A stretch of 64,000 nucleotides of DNA from JAFAGX01 sp035622175. GTDB taxonomy: Bacteria; Acidobacteriota; Terriglobia; Terriglobales; Acidobacteriaceae. Positions 52,991 through 61,040 of the stretch are shown in pieces (position 1 is the stretch's first letter; each line of letters opens with the position of its first letter). The DNA is taken from NCBI GenBank assembly GCA_035622175.1, contig DASPVV010000049.1:17506-81505 (forward strand), read 5' to 3'. A model generated the notes under the pieces. The model made no database searches, was not told the DNA's origin, and saw only the letters and a program-made list of their open reading frames with translations. Both the position numbers and the translations under genes were made by a program.

Positions 52991-54349
52991 TTGCCTCGGG
53001 AACGCGAATACGCGAGAAAGGTGCAAACGGCGGACGAAGCGTTGAGCTGTGTCATATCTGGAATGCGAGTGTACATTCAGCCTGGTTGTGCCGAGCCAGA
53101 GACGCTGGTTGAGGCGCTGATGCGTCGGGCTCCCGAGGTACATGACGTAGAGATAGTCCACATGATGACGATGGGGGCGGCACCTTATATTGCACCAGAG
53201 ATGGCCGGACATTTTCGCCATAATGCAGTCTTCATTGGTTCCAACGTGAGGGAGGCCATCAATGAAGGTCGCGCCGACTACACTCCCATCTATCTCAGCG
53301 AGATCGAGGAGCTGTTCGAGAACGGTGCCATGCCGATTGATGTGGCCCTCACTGAGGTTTCCCCACCCGACTCCCACGGCTTCTGCAGTTTTGGCGTAGG
53401 CGTCGATACCACGCTTACGGCTGCCAAGTGTGCCCGCTACGTTGTCGCGCAGGTCAATAACTATATGCCGAGAACATTCGGCGATAGTTTCATTCATGTG
53501 AGCGACATAGATGCGGTGGTTGAATCGTCACGGCCGCTATGCGAACTCAAACAACCAGTGGTTACTGAGATGCATGTTGCGATCGCGCGCAACGTAGCGG
53601 GCCTGATCGAAGACGGAGCTGTGTTACAGATTGGTATTGGCGGCATCCCGGACGCCGTGCTTCCGTTTCTGATGGATCGCAAAGACCTGGGCGTCCACAG
53701 CGAACTGGTCTCAGACGGAGTAATCCCGCTCATTGAATCTGGTGTGATCACCGGTGCCCGTAAGAACTACAAACCTCGCAAAATCATCGTTGGTTTCGTC
53801 CTGGGCACAAAGAGGATGTTTGAGTTCGTAGACAACAATCCTATTTTCGAGTTTCATCCGACGGCGTACACCAATGATCCGGGATTGATCGCACGCAATG
53901 ACAGAATGGTAGCGATAAACTCCGCTCTGCAAGTTGATCTCACCGGTCAGGTATGCTCGGACTCCATCGGCAATCAGTTCTACAGCGGCATCGGCGGGCA
54001 GGTGGACTTTCTCCGCGGTGCATCAAGATCGAGAGATGGAAAACCCATCATCGCGGTTTCATCAACCGCAAAGAATGGTACGATTTCTCGGATCGTCCCC
54101 ACGCTCAGCCCCGGCGCAGGCGTGGTCACCTCTCGAGGGCTGGTTCGCTATGTGGTTACCGAATATGGCGTGGCCTACTTGCATGGCAAATCAATCCGTG
54201 AACGAGCCAAAGCGCTCATCGAGATTGCGCACCCAAAGTTCAGGGATGAACTCTACGAATACTGTGAACGGACTAAGTGGCTGCAGCGACCGAGCGTAGA
54301 TCCGGGTCACCCTTGGCTCTCCAAAGCGCACTGGGTGTCCAAAAGTTGA
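52991..54349 (+). CDS. Acetyl-CoA hydrolase / 4-hydroxybutyrate-type CoA-transferase
   Basis: A 452-residue protein with a TTG start behind AGGGAGA; no ATG nearby gives the conserved N-terminus. Class I CoA-transferase fold: PGCAEPETLVEALMRR, the first-domain PPDSHGFCSFGVGVD, GIGGIPDAVLPFLM, the catalytic glutamate in VHSELVSDGVIPL, and IGNQFYSGIGGQVDFLRGAS. It moves CoA between acetyl-CoA and another carboxylate such as succinate, propionate, butyrate or 4-hydroxybutyrate. With pyruvate:ferredoxin oxidoreductase it could turn acetyl-CoA to acetate while saving the CoA bond energy. It is co-transcribed with the RsbRD-like gene. Confidence 0.88.
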   Translation: MPREREYARKVQTADEALSCVISGMRVYIQPGCAEPETLVEALMRRAPEVHDVEIVHMMTMGAAPYIAPEMAGHFRHNAVFIGSNVREAINEGRADYTPIYLSEIEELFENGAMPIDVALTEVSPPDSHGFCSFGVGVDTTLTAAKCARYVVAQVNNYMPRTFGDSFIHVSDIDAVVESSRPLCELKQPVVTEMHVAIARNVAGLIEDGAVLQIGIGGIPDAVLPFLMDRKDLGVHSELVSDGVIPLIESGVITGARKNYKPRKIIVGFVLGTKRMFEFVDNNPIFEFHPTAYTNDPGLIARNDRMVAINSALQVDLTGQVCSDSIGNQFYSGIGGQVDFLRGASRSRDGKPIIAVSSTAKNGTISRIVPTLSPGAGVVTSRGLVRYVVTEYGVAYLHGKSIRERAKALIEIAHPKFRDELYEYCERTKWLQRPSVDPGHPWLSKAHWVSKS

Positions 54350-54512
54350 CTTCGAATCAACCCGAGAGGAGAAGTGGTCCCGCACTGAACCGAAATAAAA
54401 GCATCCAAGGTGCCAGGCGCGCGCATCAAACGCTGCTCATATTGGCGTGTTTCGGGACAATGGGCGGTCTTACCAGTCATCATCGAACGCCGAAAGCATC
54501 AATTCGGAGCTC

Positions 54513-54779
54513 CTAGAGTTTCCACTGACTAGACACGATCAATTCTGGAGCAACAGCCTGTTCTCGCGCCCATTCCTGACGTTCCACATTTTCCAAAACG
54601 CTTAAGAGCTTGCTGGCACAAGATGCGCAGCAAAACCCTCTGATGTATTCTGCGGCCTGCTTCTCGTCGCCATCGCAAAACTCGTATCGGAAGATTGGCG
54701 GGTTCGAAGTACAGACGCCGCAAACGTTCGGGACGTCATGGAAGAGGTCAAACGTAGAGAAACAGACTCGGTTATTCAT
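54513..54779 (-). CDS. Small cysteine-rich protein, 88 residues
   Basis: Started at ATG 54779, which has AGGAGG six bases upstream. Cysteine pairs lie in NVCGVCTSN and GFCCASCASKLL, with a further cysteine in YEFCDGDE; the set could bind zinc or an Fe-S cluster. The rest is mainly helical. It lies about 60 bases behind the ancestral stop of the USP gene on the same strand, so the two were probably one transcript driven from the box at 55849. Function unknown. Confidence 0.6.
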   Translation of the reverse strand: MNNRVCFSTFDLFHDVPNVCGVCTSNPPIFRYEFCDGDEKQAAEYIRGFCCASCASKLLSVLENVERQEWAREQAVAPELIVSSQWKL

Positions 54780-54799
54780 GTCCCTTCCTCCTTTTTCGC

Positions 54800-55774
54800 T
54801 CAAGCCAAACCGGTGGACTCGCACAACTTCGGGGCTATTAGCGCACCGTTAGTACTGGGCAGCGCGCATTGGTAATGACTTTGTGTGCCGTAGTCCAGGG
54901 CAGATGTGTGACAACCTTGACGTTTCGTGGCCGCGCACCCAGCACACACAATTAGATCCGTCTCCCGTTCGGTGGCGGTTTGCAGGATGTGATCGGCAGG
55001 CGAGCCGAACTGAACGACTGGCTCAGGGGAATGGCGCAAAACTGCATCCTCGGGTTGCAATTGTTCCAGCTTGCGAAGGGCCGCAGCGATAGGGCCAGGG
55101 TGGTTATGGAGATGCTCCCCGTATTCCTCAATCACGTGCAGCAGAACCAGCCGCGCGCGAAACTCGCGAGCCAGTGAGAATGCATATGGCGCCGCAATGA
55201 GAGAATGGAGGCCAAAGTCGGTTGCGTACAGAATGTGGCCAACTTCAACGCTAATGGGTGGAATGTCGCCGTTATCACGATGTTTCGGCACACCGTGAGG
55301 CTTCGGAGCCTTCGGACCAACCGTGAGGACAGGGCAGGTCGCCGTGCGCAAGATTTCTTCCGCCACCGAACCCAGAAACAGCTTGCCCAAGCCGGTGCGG
55401 CCGTGCGTGCCTGTCACGAGCAAGTCAATTTCATCGGCATGGATGATTTCGGAAAGCACTTCACTTACTTTTCCGTGGCGAACATGTGTACGATGGGGAT
55501 AGCCTGCGAGGCGTGTCGCAACCTCCTGTATCTTTTCCTGGGCGCGGCTGTGAGCGTCTTCGTAGATGGATCCGAGAGTCACTGGGTCGACCGCACTAGC
55601 ACGCACCAGATTGATTTCTGGGAGGACGTGAGCAACATGCACCGTACCGCCATAACGTAGGCTCATTGCAGCTACATAAGGCAATGCTGCCTCCGAAGCT
55701 GCGGAGAAATCTGTGGCAAACAAAATGTTCTTGAGTGATACGTCAGTGTTAATCTTTTCTTCTAGTAGCTTCAC
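54800..55774 (-). CDS. Tandem universal stress protein with a frameshifted C-terminus
   Basis: From ATG 55774 the open frame gives 324 residues. Domain 1 is intact (NILFATDFSAASEAALPYV ... GTHGRTGLGKLFLGSVAEEI). Domain 2 begins VGHILYATDFGLHSLIAAPY and is normal up to ETDLIV. After that the frame reads an unlikely cysteine-rich tail, whereas other frames continue the family sequence: VRGHETSRLSHI, then PWTTAHKVITNARCPVLTVR with TAA at 54838-54840. Two indels within ~50 bases therefore break the last 45 residues, including the ATP-loop of domain 2. It may still work through domain 1, or be a recent pseudogene or an assembly error. Confidence 0.75.
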   Translation of the reverse strand: MKLLEEKINTDVSLKNILFATDFSAASEAALPYVAAMSLRYGGTVHVAHVLPEINLVRASAVDPVTLGSIYEDAHSRAQEKIQEVATRLAGYPHRTHVRHGKVSEVLSEIIHADEIDLLVTGTHGRTGLGKLFLGSVAEEILRTATCPVLTVGPKAPKPHGVPKHRDNGDIPPISVEVGHILYATDFGLHSLIAAPYAFSLAREFRARLVLLHVIEEYGEHLHNHPGPIAAALRKLEQLQPEDAVLRHSPEPVVQFGSPADHILQTATERETDLIVCAGCAATKRQGCHTSALDYGTQSHYQCALPSTNGALIAPKLCESTGLA

Positions 55775-55848
55775 GTCGCACCTCCAGTTGACGGTGCCAG
55801 GGTGACACTGTGTTGACCTCGGGCGCTGTGCGTGTTGTCACTGGTTTT

Positions 55849-55864
55849 CGTGACGGCAATCACA
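55849..55864. promoter_or_regulatory. Crp/Fnr-type box in the divergent USP / hydrogenase promoter
   Basis: CGTGACGGCAATCACA, one mismatch from TGTGA-N6-TCACA. It is centred 82.5 bases before the USP start (minus strand) and 51.5 bases before the hydrogenase start (plus strand). By the spacing seen elsewhere it suits the USP gene better, but it may act on both. A second dyad GTCAC-N8-GTGAC overlaps it on the left. Confidence 0.55.
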
Positions 55865-55907
55865 CGATTCCAAACGCTAGGGTGTTATTCAACTCCGTCG
55901 GGGTTAT

Positions 55908-57077
55908 ATGCCGACCAACGGCAACAAGTTCGTTCTGAAACGCGATAATTTTCAGCAACTGCTCGACGTTTTGGCCAAGCGAGGATATCGAGTCGTTGGA
56001 CCAACCCTTCGCGACGGAGCCATCGTCTACGACACGGTTAATTCCGTGGCTGATCTGCCATCGGGATGGACGGACGAGCAGAACGGCGGGACTTATCGGT
56101 TGCGAAGGCGTGACGATCAAGCCTTATTTGGCTATGCCGTTGGCCCGCACTCTTGGAAGAAGTTTCTCCATCCGCCGATGGTGCGGCTTTGGCAGGCCAC
56201 CCGTAAGGAAGGCCACCTGGAGATCCGCGAGGAGCTGCACCAGAACCCCAAGATGGCATTTCTGGGTGTGCGTTCCTGCGAGCTGCATGCGATCGCAATC
56301 CAGGATCGTGTATTCATTCACGGACAGCGTGCTGAAACGGGATACAAATCCAGACGAGAACAAATTCTCATAGTGGCGGTGAACTGTGGTCAGGCGGGTG
56401 GCACATGTTTTTGCGTATCGATGAACACCGGCCCGAAGGCGAGTTCTGGTTTTGACCTTGCTCTGACGGAGGTCCTGGATGGAGGCCTTCATTATTTTTT
56501 GGTAGAAGTTGGGACGCAACTTGGCGCCGATGTTCTGAAGGAGCTTCCTCATAGCCCTGCGGCTGAGGCTGAACAGCAGGCGGCACAGCGCATTCACGAA
56601 AGAACCGCACAACAAATGGGCCGGAAAATGGAAATCGTGGGTATCAAGGAGCTGCTCTACCGAAACTATGAGCACCCCCGGTGGGACAACGTTGCCGCGC
56701 GTTGCCTCACTTGCGCGAATTGTACTATGGTCTGTCCCACCTGTTTCTGTACAACCGTGGAGGATGCTACCGATCTGAAAGGTGAACATGCGGAACGCTG
56801 GCAGAAGTGGGACTCGTGCTTCACGATGGATTTTTCCTACATTCATGGTGGAGCGATTCGTGCAACGTCAAAGGCCCGCTACCGTCAGTGGATGACCCAT
56901 AAACTTGCGACTTGGATCGATCAGTTTGGAACATCCGGTTGTGTTGGTTGTGGACGATGCATCACGTGGTGCCCGGTGGGAATTGATATTACCGAAGAGG
57001 TCGCAGCAATCCGGCAGTCAGAACCCGCCACGAGTTCGGAGCAAAATCATGGAAACACTTCAGGGAATCCTGGCTGA
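55908..57077 (+). CDS. hyhB: [NiFe] hydrogenase beta subunit (HyhB-type, 2x[4Fe-4S])
   Basis: A 389-residue protein. The C-terminal half has two ferredoxin-like cysteine sets: CLTCANCTMVCPTCFC and CVGCGRCITWCPVGID. The N-terminal half (FLGVRSCELHAIAIQDRVFI; VAVNCGQAGGTCFCVSMNTG) is the domain shared with anaerobic sulfite-reductase subunit A and sulfhydrogenase beta. It carries electrons between the catalytic dimer and the flavin subunit. It is the first gene of an operon with cNMP-binding, gamma, delta and alpha subunits, the order typical of group 3b NADP-linked hydrogenases. The next start lies inside its last codons. Confidence 0.88.
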   Translation: MPTNGNKFVLKRDNFQQLLDVLAKRGYRVVGPTLRDGAIVYDTVNSVADLPSGWTDEQNGGTYRLRRRDDQALFGYAVGPHSWKKFLHPPMVRLWQATRKEGHLEIREELHQNPKMAFLGVRSCELHAIAIQDRVFIHGQRAETGYKSRREQILIVAVNCGQAGGTCFCVSMNTGPKASSGFDLALTEVLDGGLHYFLVEVGTQLGADVLKELPHSPAAEAEQQAAQRIHERTAQQMGRKMEIVGIKELLYRNYEHPRWDNVAARCLTCANCTMVCPTCFCTTVEDATDLKGEHAERWQKWDSCFTMDFSYIHGGAIRATSKARYRQWMTHKLATWIDQFGTSGCVGCGRCITWCPVGIDITEEVAAIRQSEPATSSEQNHGNTSGNPG

Positions 57078-57510
57078 TCACCCGTTTGCTCGGGGGCTGA
57101 AGGATGGCCACCTAGCACTGCTCGTAGGGTGTGCCTCGAATATTCGCTTTGAGGCGGACCAGGTGGTTTTCCGCGAAGGCGAAGAAGCAAATCAATTTTA
57201 CCTTATTCGAGAAGGGAAGATGGCGATTGAGCTATTCGCGGCGGAACGCGGCTCTATCAATATTCTGACTCTCACCGAGGGTGAAGTGCTCGGCTGGTCG
57301 TGGCTGGTTCCACCCTATCGCTGGAGGTTCGACGCTCGCGCGATCCAGTCAACGCGGGCCATTGCACTCGATGGCAAGTGCCTCCGCGAGAAATGTGAGC
57401 GGGACCACGACCTTGGCTACGAACTCTTGAAACGCGTCGTCCCTACCATGGAAGAACGTTTGCAAGCAACGCGGTTGCAGCTCTTGAACGTTTATGAAGT
57501 CCACACTTGA
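57049..57510 (+). CDS. Cyclic-nucleotide-binding-fold protein inside the hydrogenase operon
   Basis: A 153-residue protein from ATG 57049, overlapping the end of hyhB by 29 bases. It is a single Crp-like effector barrel: HLALLVGCASNIRFEADQVV, FREGEEANQFYLIREGKMAI, LTEGEVLGWSWLVPPYRWRF and a C-terminal helix. It has no HTH, so it does not bind DNA. Whether cAMP binds is unclear because the phosphate-binding cassette (GEVLGWSWLVPPYRW) lacks the RxA arginine. Genes of this kind recur in group 3b hydrogenase operons; it may regulate or help assemble the enzyme. It overlaps the next gene by 17 bases. Confidence 0.83.
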   Translation: METLQGILADHPFARGLKDGHLALLVGCASNIRFEADQVVFREGEEANQFYLIREGKMAIELFAAERGSINILTLTEGEVLGWSWLVPPYRWRFDARAIQSTRAIALDGKCLREKCERDHDLGYELLKRVVPTMEERLQATRLQLLNVYEVHT

Positions 57511-58354
57511 TACGCCAAGTCATACTTCACTGCACCCCATGGTACCTGAGCCCTGGTGTGTTCGCCGATTGTGGTGGGAGACCGATGACACGTTCACTTT
57601 TGAGCTTACGCCCGAGAATGGTCGGACGAAATTTCATTTTCTTCCTGGCCAATTCAATATGCTTTATGTATTCGGCGTAGGAGAAGTTCCGATCTCGGTC
57701 AGCGGAGATCCGGCTAAGGCTGAACGACTCATGCACACGGTGCGAGCGGTTGGACCCGTGACGCGTGCGATGGGATCGTTAAAGCGCGGGACTCAACTCG
57801 GCGTGCGTGGTCCGTTTGGGACCTGTTGGCCGATGGAGCAAGCGGTTGGTAAGGACATATTGATTCTTGCTGGCGGGATCGGGCTGGCACCGCTGCGGCC
57901 TGTGGTCTATGAGGTGCTTGCCAAGCGCCAGATATTCGGCCGAGTGTATCTCCTCTATGGCGCACGTACTCCAGACGACATTCTTTATACCCAGGAGCTC
58001 CCGGAGTTAATGAAAGAGGCGAAGCTTCAAGCCCTTGTAACCGTGGACCGGGCTGGCCGGGATTGGACGGGCAACGTTGGGGTCGTGACAACACTGATTG
58101 CAAAAGCACAGTTTGATCCCGGCAATTCGCTGGCGATGGTGTGTGGCCCTGAGGTGATGATGAGGTTCACCCTTCGTGAGCTCCAGAAACGCGGGATGCG
58201 AACTGATAGTGTTTATATCTCCATGGAACGAAATATGAAGTGCGCCGTCGGTTTTTGCGGACACTGTCAGTTCGGTCCTACATTCATCTGCAAGGATGGT
58301 CCCGTATTTCGCTACGACCAGATTCAGCATCTCCTCGCGATTCGAGAGGTTTGA
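57494..58354 (+). CDS. hyhG: [NiFe] hydrogenase gamma subunit (HyhG-type, FAD / NAD(P) reductase)
   Basis: A 286-residue protein of the ferredoxin-NADP reductase superfamily. The FAD site reads FLPGQFNMLYVFGVGEVPIS; the NAD(P) site reads ILILAGGIGLAPLRPVVYE and YLLYGARTPDDIL. The C-terminal MERNMKCAVGFCGHCQFG with a later Cys in FICKDGPVF binds a [2Fe-2S] cluster, as in dihydroorotate dehydrogenase PyrK and sulfhydrogenase gamma. It transfers electrons between the Fe-S relay and NAD(P)H. It overlaps the upstream gene by 17 bases and ends one base before the small-subunit start, so all are translated together. Confidence 0.92.
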   Translation: MKSTLDTPSHTSLHPMVPEPWCVRRLWWETDDTFTFELTPENGRTKFHFLPGQFNMLYVFGVGEVPISVSGDPAKAERLMHTVRAVGPVTRAMGSLKRGTQLGVRGPFGTCWPMEQAVGKDILILAGGIGLAPLRPVVYEVLAKRQIFGRVYLLYGARTPDDILYTQELPELMKEAKLQALVTVDRAGRDWTGNVGVVTTLIAKAQFDPGNSLAMVCGPEVMMRFTLRELQKRGMRTDSVYISMERNMKCAVGFCGHCQFGPTFICKDGPVFRYDQIQHLLAIREV

Positions 58355-58355
58355 G

Positions 58356-59135
58356 ATGGCGCCTACACGCAAACCGAAGCTTGCAGTCTGGAAGTTTTCC
58401 TCCTGTGATGGATGCCAGTTGAGCCTGCTTGACTGCGAGGACGAGTTGCTGGCTCTTGCCGGTGAAGTGGAAATTGCAAACTTTCCTGAGGCCTCGCGCG
58501 CAGTTGTAAGGGGCCCTTACGATCTCTCGCTGGTCGAGGGTTCAATCACGACTGCGCACGATGCTGAGCGAATTCATCAGGTGCGGCGGTCATCAAAGTT
58601 CCTGGTAACCATTGGCGCGTGTGCTACCGCTGGGGGCATCCAGGCACTGAAGAATTTCAAAGACGTTAAGGAATTCATCTCCATTGTTTACGCCACGCCG
58701 GCGTATATTGATACTCTGAACAAGTCCACGCCGATTGCGGATCACGTGCGTGTTGATTTTGAACTGCGCGGCTGTCCTATCAACAAAAACCAGCTCATTG
58801 AAGTGATAAGTGCATTCTTGCACGGCCGGAAGCCGAACACGCCCCCGCATAGCGTTTGTATCGAATGCAAACGGCGAGGGAGTGTTTGCGTGATGGTGGC
58901 GCAGGGTACGCCCTGCCTTGGCCCAGTGACCCATGCTGGTTGTGGCGCGATTTGTCCCTCTTATAACCGTGGGTGCTACGGATGCTTCGGTCCCATGGAG
59001 ACTCCAAACACCAAGTCATTGAGTGGATGGTGGGCTGGGCTGGGAGTGAAGGAACAGGATCTGCTGCGAGTTTTTCGCAGCTTTAACGCCTATGCTGAGC
59101 CGTTCCGGCGTGAAAGCGACCGTCATGAAAACTAG
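58356..59135 (+). CDS. hyhS: [NiFe] hydrogenase small subunit (delta, HyhS-type)
   Basis: A 259-residue protein from ATG 58356. The proximal-cluster motif WKFSSCDGCQLSLLDCEDEL lies at the N-terminus, with GACATAGGIQAL and RGCPINKNQLIEV as further ligands. The C-terminal part (CIECKRRGSVCVMV ... GTPCLGPVTHAGCGAICPSY ... GCYGCFGP) binds two more clusters. There is no twin-arginine signal, so the enzyme is cytosolic, in line with group 3. Its end overlaps the large-subunit start by 11 bases. Confidence 0.94.
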   Translation: MAPTRKPKLAVWKFSSCDGCQLSLLDCEDELLALAGEVEIANFPEASRAVVRGPYDLSLVEGSITTAHDAERIHQVRRSSKFLVTIGACATAGGIQALKNFKDVKEFISIVYATPAYIDTLNKSTPIADHVRVDFELRGCPINKNQLIEVISAFLHGRKPNTPPHSVCIECKRRGSVCVMVAQGTPCLGPVTHAGCGAICPSYNRGCYGCFGPMETPNTKSLSGWWAGLGVKEQDLLRVFRSFNAYAEPFRRESDRHEN

Positions 59136-60414
59136 GACCATTAGAGTTGACTACCTTGCTCGGGTCGAAGGCGAAGGAGGGCTCTACATCAAGCTCCGCG
59201 ACAATAGCGTGGTCGACGTCAAGCTGAAAATCTTTGAGCCGCCACGTTTTTTTGAAGCCTTCCTTCGTGGCCGCAGTTTCAATGAGGTTCCGGATATCAC
59301 TGCGAGAATCTGCGGAATCTGCCCGATTGCTTATCAGATGAGTGCCGTCCACGCGCTTGAAAACGCTTTCGGCATCAAGGTTGACGGTCAGTTGCGGGCA
59401 CTACGAAGGCTGATCTACTGCGGTGAATGGATCGAAAGCCACACGCTACATGTCTATATGCTGCATGCACCTGATTTTCTCGGCTATCAGGATGCCATCC
59501 AGATGGCAAGGGACCATGCCAGCGTGGTTCAACGGGGCCTGCAATTAAAAAAGGTGGGCAACGAAATCGTCAGCTTGCTGGGCGGAAGAGAGATTCATCC
59601 GATCAATGTACGCGTGGGTGGTTTCTACAAAGTGCCGTTGCGCAGCGAACTTAGAGCTCTTGCAGAACGCTTGAAATGGGCGCGGGATGCTGCTCTAGAA
59701 ACTGTGCAATGGGCCGCGAGCATGCCTTTTCCGGAGTTCGAACAGGATTACCTGTTCGTCGCCATGAATCATCCGGGAGAATATCCCTTTAACGAAGGAA
59801 GGATTGTATCCAACAGGGGCTTGGATATCGCTGTCGGTAACTATGAGGATAATTTTACCGAGGAACACGTTGAGTACTCGAACGCATTGCATTCAGTCCT
59901 GAAGCAGCAAGCACCGTATTTTGTCGGACCTTTGGCCCGGTACAATTTGAACTTCGACCGGCTCTCACCGCTGGCCCAGGAGGCGGCGCGCAAGGCCGGC
60001 CTTGCGCCGATCTGCCGCAACCCGTTCCAGAGCATTATCATCCGTAGCATCGAAATCCTATATGCCTGCGATGAAGCTCTGCGTATCATCGCGCAATACG
60101 AACCGCCCGAGAGACCGGCAAATCCCACTCCAGTCCGCGCTGCCAGTGGATGTTCCTGTACAGAGGCTCCCCGGGGTATTTTGTATCACCGCTACCGCGT
60201 AGATGGGCAAGGCACCATCCTTGATGCGAAGATTGTTCCTCCTACATCACAAAATCAGAAGGTCATTGAACAAGATTTGTCGCATTTTATACCAAGATTC
60301 TTAACCCTCCCCGAGAACGAGCTTGGCTGGAGATGCGAGCAAGCCGTACGCAACTATGATCCGTGCATATCCTGCGCTACACACTTTCTTAAGCTCGAAA
60401 TCGATCGCGGATAA
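59125..60414 (+). CDS. hyhL: [NiFe] hydrogenase large subunit (alpha, HyhL-type)
   Basis: A 429-residue protein from ATG 59125. The nickel ligands are in TARICGICPIAYQMSA (L1, N-terminal) and in DPCISCATHFLKLEIDRG (L2, C-terminal). In L1 the histidine that follows the second cysteine in many hydrogenases is a tyrosine. The nine residues after the L2 histidine (FLKLEIDRG) are the peptide removed by the maturation protease, whose gene follows 44 bases downstream. The enzyme reversibly oxidises H2, in group 3b coupled to NADP(H); some members reduce sulfur to H2S. It is the catalytic gene of the beta-cNMP-gamma-delta-alpha operon. Confidence 0.95.
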   Translation: MKTRTIRVDYLARVEGEGGLYIKLRDNSVVDVKLKIFEPPRFFEAFLRGRSFNEVPDITARICGICPIAYQMSAVHALENAFGIKVDGQLRALRRLIYCGEWIESHTLHVYMLHAPDFLGYQDAIQMARDHASVVQRGLQLKKVGNEIVSLLGGREIHPINVRVGGFYKVPLRSELRALAERLKWARDAALETVQWAASMPFPEFEQDYLFVAMNHPGEYPFNEGRIVSNRGLDIAVGNYEDNFTEEHVEYSNALHSVLKQQAPYFVGPLARYNLNFDRLSPLAQEAARKAGLAPICRNPFQSIIIRSIEILYACDEALRIIAQYEPPERPANPTPVRAASGCSCTEAPRGILYHRYRVDGQGTILDAKIVPPTSQNQKVIEQDLSHFIPRFLTLPENELGWRCEQAVRNYDPCISCATHFLKLEIDRG

Positions 60415-60458
60415 AGGCGGTCAGCGGTTTGTGTCCTAAGCGTTTTAGTTCTGCGCGT

Positions 60459-60935
60459 ATGACGCAATCATCTAAGGTTCTCATTATTGGTATTGGTAAC
60501 GCGTACCGTCATGACGATGCCGCCGGACTCATGGTCGTTCGTCGCCTCAAAGAACTCGGTCTCAGCTCCTGCGAGGTACGGGAACAAATCGGCGAGGGAA
60601 CAGCCTTGATGGACTTGTGGAAAGGTGCCGAGCGAGTTGTTGTGGTCGATGCGGTTCAATCAGGAGCGGCTCCGGGTACGATTCACTCCTTTTACGCCAA
60701 TCAGGATCCTTTGCCGCTTCCGATGTTTCGCGACTCGACCCACGCATTTGGACTTGTCGAGGCTGTTGAGCTTAGCCGTGCGTTGAAACAGCTTCCATCC
60801 GATCTCCTTATCTACGGCATCGAATGCAGAAATTTCGAAGCCGGAACCGGACTGTCCTCTGCCGTCCGAAATGCCGTAGACGATCTGGTAAGAAGGCTGC
60901 AAGCAATTGACAAGATCTACACCACAACCCTCTAA
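60459..60935 (+). CDS. Hydrogenase maturation protease (HyaD/HycI family)
   Basis: A 158-residue protein from ATG 60459. The nickel-sensing motifs are present: LIIGIGNAYRHDDAAGLMVV (acidic ligand), VVVVDAVQSGAAPG (second aspartate) and STHAFGLVEAVEL (histidine). It clips the C-terminal peptide of the large subunit once the NiFe(CN)2CO centre is inserted. The dedicated gene directly behind hyhL implies that this hydrogenase is, or recently was, functional. HypA-F are not in the window apart from a decayed remnant. Confidence 0.9.
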   Translation: MTQSSKVLIIGIGNAYRHDDAAGLMVVRRLKELGLSSCEVREQIGEGTALMDLWKGAERVVVVDAVQSGAAPGTIHSFYANQDPLPLPMFRDSTHAFGLVEAVELSRALKQLPSDLLIYGIECRNFEAGTGLSSAVRNAVDDLVRRLQAIDKIYTTTL

Positions 60936-60953
60936 TCCTCGATTTCAACCCAA

Positions 60954-60969
60954 TATGATTTCGATCACA
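60954..60969. promoter_or_regulatory. Crp/Fnr-type box upstream of decayed barrel gene and cytochrome c
   Basis: TATGATTTCGATCACA, one mismatch from TGTGA-N6-TCACA. It is centred 79.5 bases before a GTG (61041) that opens the decayed beta-barrel frame, the same spacing as at intact genes, and about 415 bases before the cytochrome c start. Confidence 0.5.
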
Positions 60970-61040
60970 AGCTCTTGTGCGCTGGCCCACCGACGGGGAT
61001 TTCGCACATTTCGGACAATCGGCTCGGAAAGAGCGAATAG

